Shown here: positions 5,829-6,154 of the stretch, piece after piece
How the letters are laid out: each line of letters starts with the position of its first letter
Numbering within the stretch: the first letter of the stretch is position 1
Source: Deltaproteobacteria bacterium
Lineage (GTDB): Bacteria; Desulfobacterota; Desulfobacteria; Desulfobacterales; B30-G6
Assembly: GCA_003647375.1 (NCBI GenBank)
Contig: QMMS01000271.1
Coordinates: forward strand, 1 to 6,154
Reading direction: 5' to 3'
DNA length: 6,154 nt
Notes under the pieces: generated by a model
The model's database searches: none
Told to the model about the DNA's origin: nothing
What the model saw: the letters and a program-made list of their open reading frames with translations, nothing else
Translations under genes and position numbers: made by a program

Positions 5829-6154
5829 ATGAAAACACTGATGAAAAACAATACGCTCCTTATGATCGGCATGCTCCTGCTGGCCGTTGTCACTGGTTGT
5901 GCGGGAATGAATGCCGGCGCCACTCCGGCCGGTACCTCACCGGTTATGGACCGCGTCGTCCAAAATGGCGAGCTTGTCGTCGGCACCGCCGGTAGCATGC
6001 CGCCCCTCAACATGACCACCAAAGACGGACAGGTGGTGGGCATCGAGCCCGACATTGCCCGCTATATTGCGAGTGCCATGGGGGTTAAATTGAGAATCGA
6101 AACCATGCCCTTTGCCGAACTGCTGCCGGCCCTTGAATCAGGCAAGGTGGACAT
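5829..6154 (+). CDS. Family-3 solute-binding lipoprotein, N-terminal part (runs off right edge)
   Basis: The ATG at 5829 follows AAGGA with an 8-base spacer and opens a frame of 108 codons still open at the window end. The product has a signal peptide with lipobox VTGC (Cys24), a short Ala/Thr/Pro linker, then the start of an SBP_bac_3 domain: ELVVGTAGSMPPLNM (49-63), VGIEPDIARYIASAMGV (71-87) and MPFAELLPALESGKVD (93-108). This is the amino-acid-type binding fold; the ligand-contacting arginine region lies beyond the edge. It differs clearly from the other solute-binding protein in the window, so it is not a recent duplicate. In the 85-bp gap upstream a perfect TTGACA overlaps the DUF4124 stop codon (5740-5745), but no good -10 follows, so I call no promoter. 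No terminator hairpin is evident in that gap. Confidence 0.9.
   Translation, partial: MKTLMKNNTLLMIGMLLLAVVTGCAGMNAGATPAGTSPVMDRVVQNGELVVGTAGSMPPLNMTTKDGQVVGIEPDIARYIASAMGVKLRIETMPFAELLPALESGKVD

Overview
The window looks like chromosomal DNA of a Gram-negative bacterium, with one terminal gene fragment at each edge. Evidence for this is two lipoprotein solute-binding proteins, an RND-type efflux adaptor with a lipobox, two Sec-exported envelope proteins of the DUF3108 and DUF4124 families, and a Pgi of the 550-residue proteobacterial type. Genes of moderate GC separated by AT-rich gaps, together with this family mix, would fit a Desulfobacterota (former deltaproteobacterial) genome. The lineage is inference; no rRNA or marker gene is present. 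I see no tRNA, rRNA, CRISPR array, transposase or integrase.

Layout. From about 4985 leftwards everything is on the minus strand: a DUF3108 family envelope protein with an abnormal C-terminus (4265-4885), a family-3 solute-binding lipoprotein overlapping it by four bases (3438-4268), a strong hairpin (3335-3368), glucose-6-phosphate isomerase pgi (1649-3301), the periplasmic adaptor of an RND efflux pump (402-1544), and the first 12 codons of the RND permease (1-38), which continues outside the window. On the plus strand, diverging from about 5100, lie a DUF4124/coiled-coil periplasmic protein (5171-5743) and the N-terminal third or so of a second family-3 solute-binding lipoprotein (5829-6154, running off the right edge). 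The 4886-5170 gap is a divergent promoter region with a good sigma70-type promoter on each strand, each followed by a short perfect inverted repeat.

How the genes relate. The adaptor and permease form an efflux pump operon. Pgi is a housekeeping glycolysis/gluconeogenesis enzyme that happens to lie between envelope genes. The two solute-binding proteins have no visible ABC permease or ATPase partner here. I do not see a coherent new multi-gene system.

The most unusual structure is non-coding. The 363 bp between the adaptor stop and the permease start is AT-rich and is tiled almost end to end by three independent inverted repeats (40-155, 160-345, 349-405). The last is a 57-nt hairpin with a 27-bp stem that includes the adaptor's stop codon. 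This could be a pair of small non-autonomous insertions or a structured leader between two genes that are normally tightly coupled. The second anomaly is the DUF3108 gene, whose tail loses family resemblance and reads like converted intergenic sequence leading straight into the next gene's ribosome binding site.
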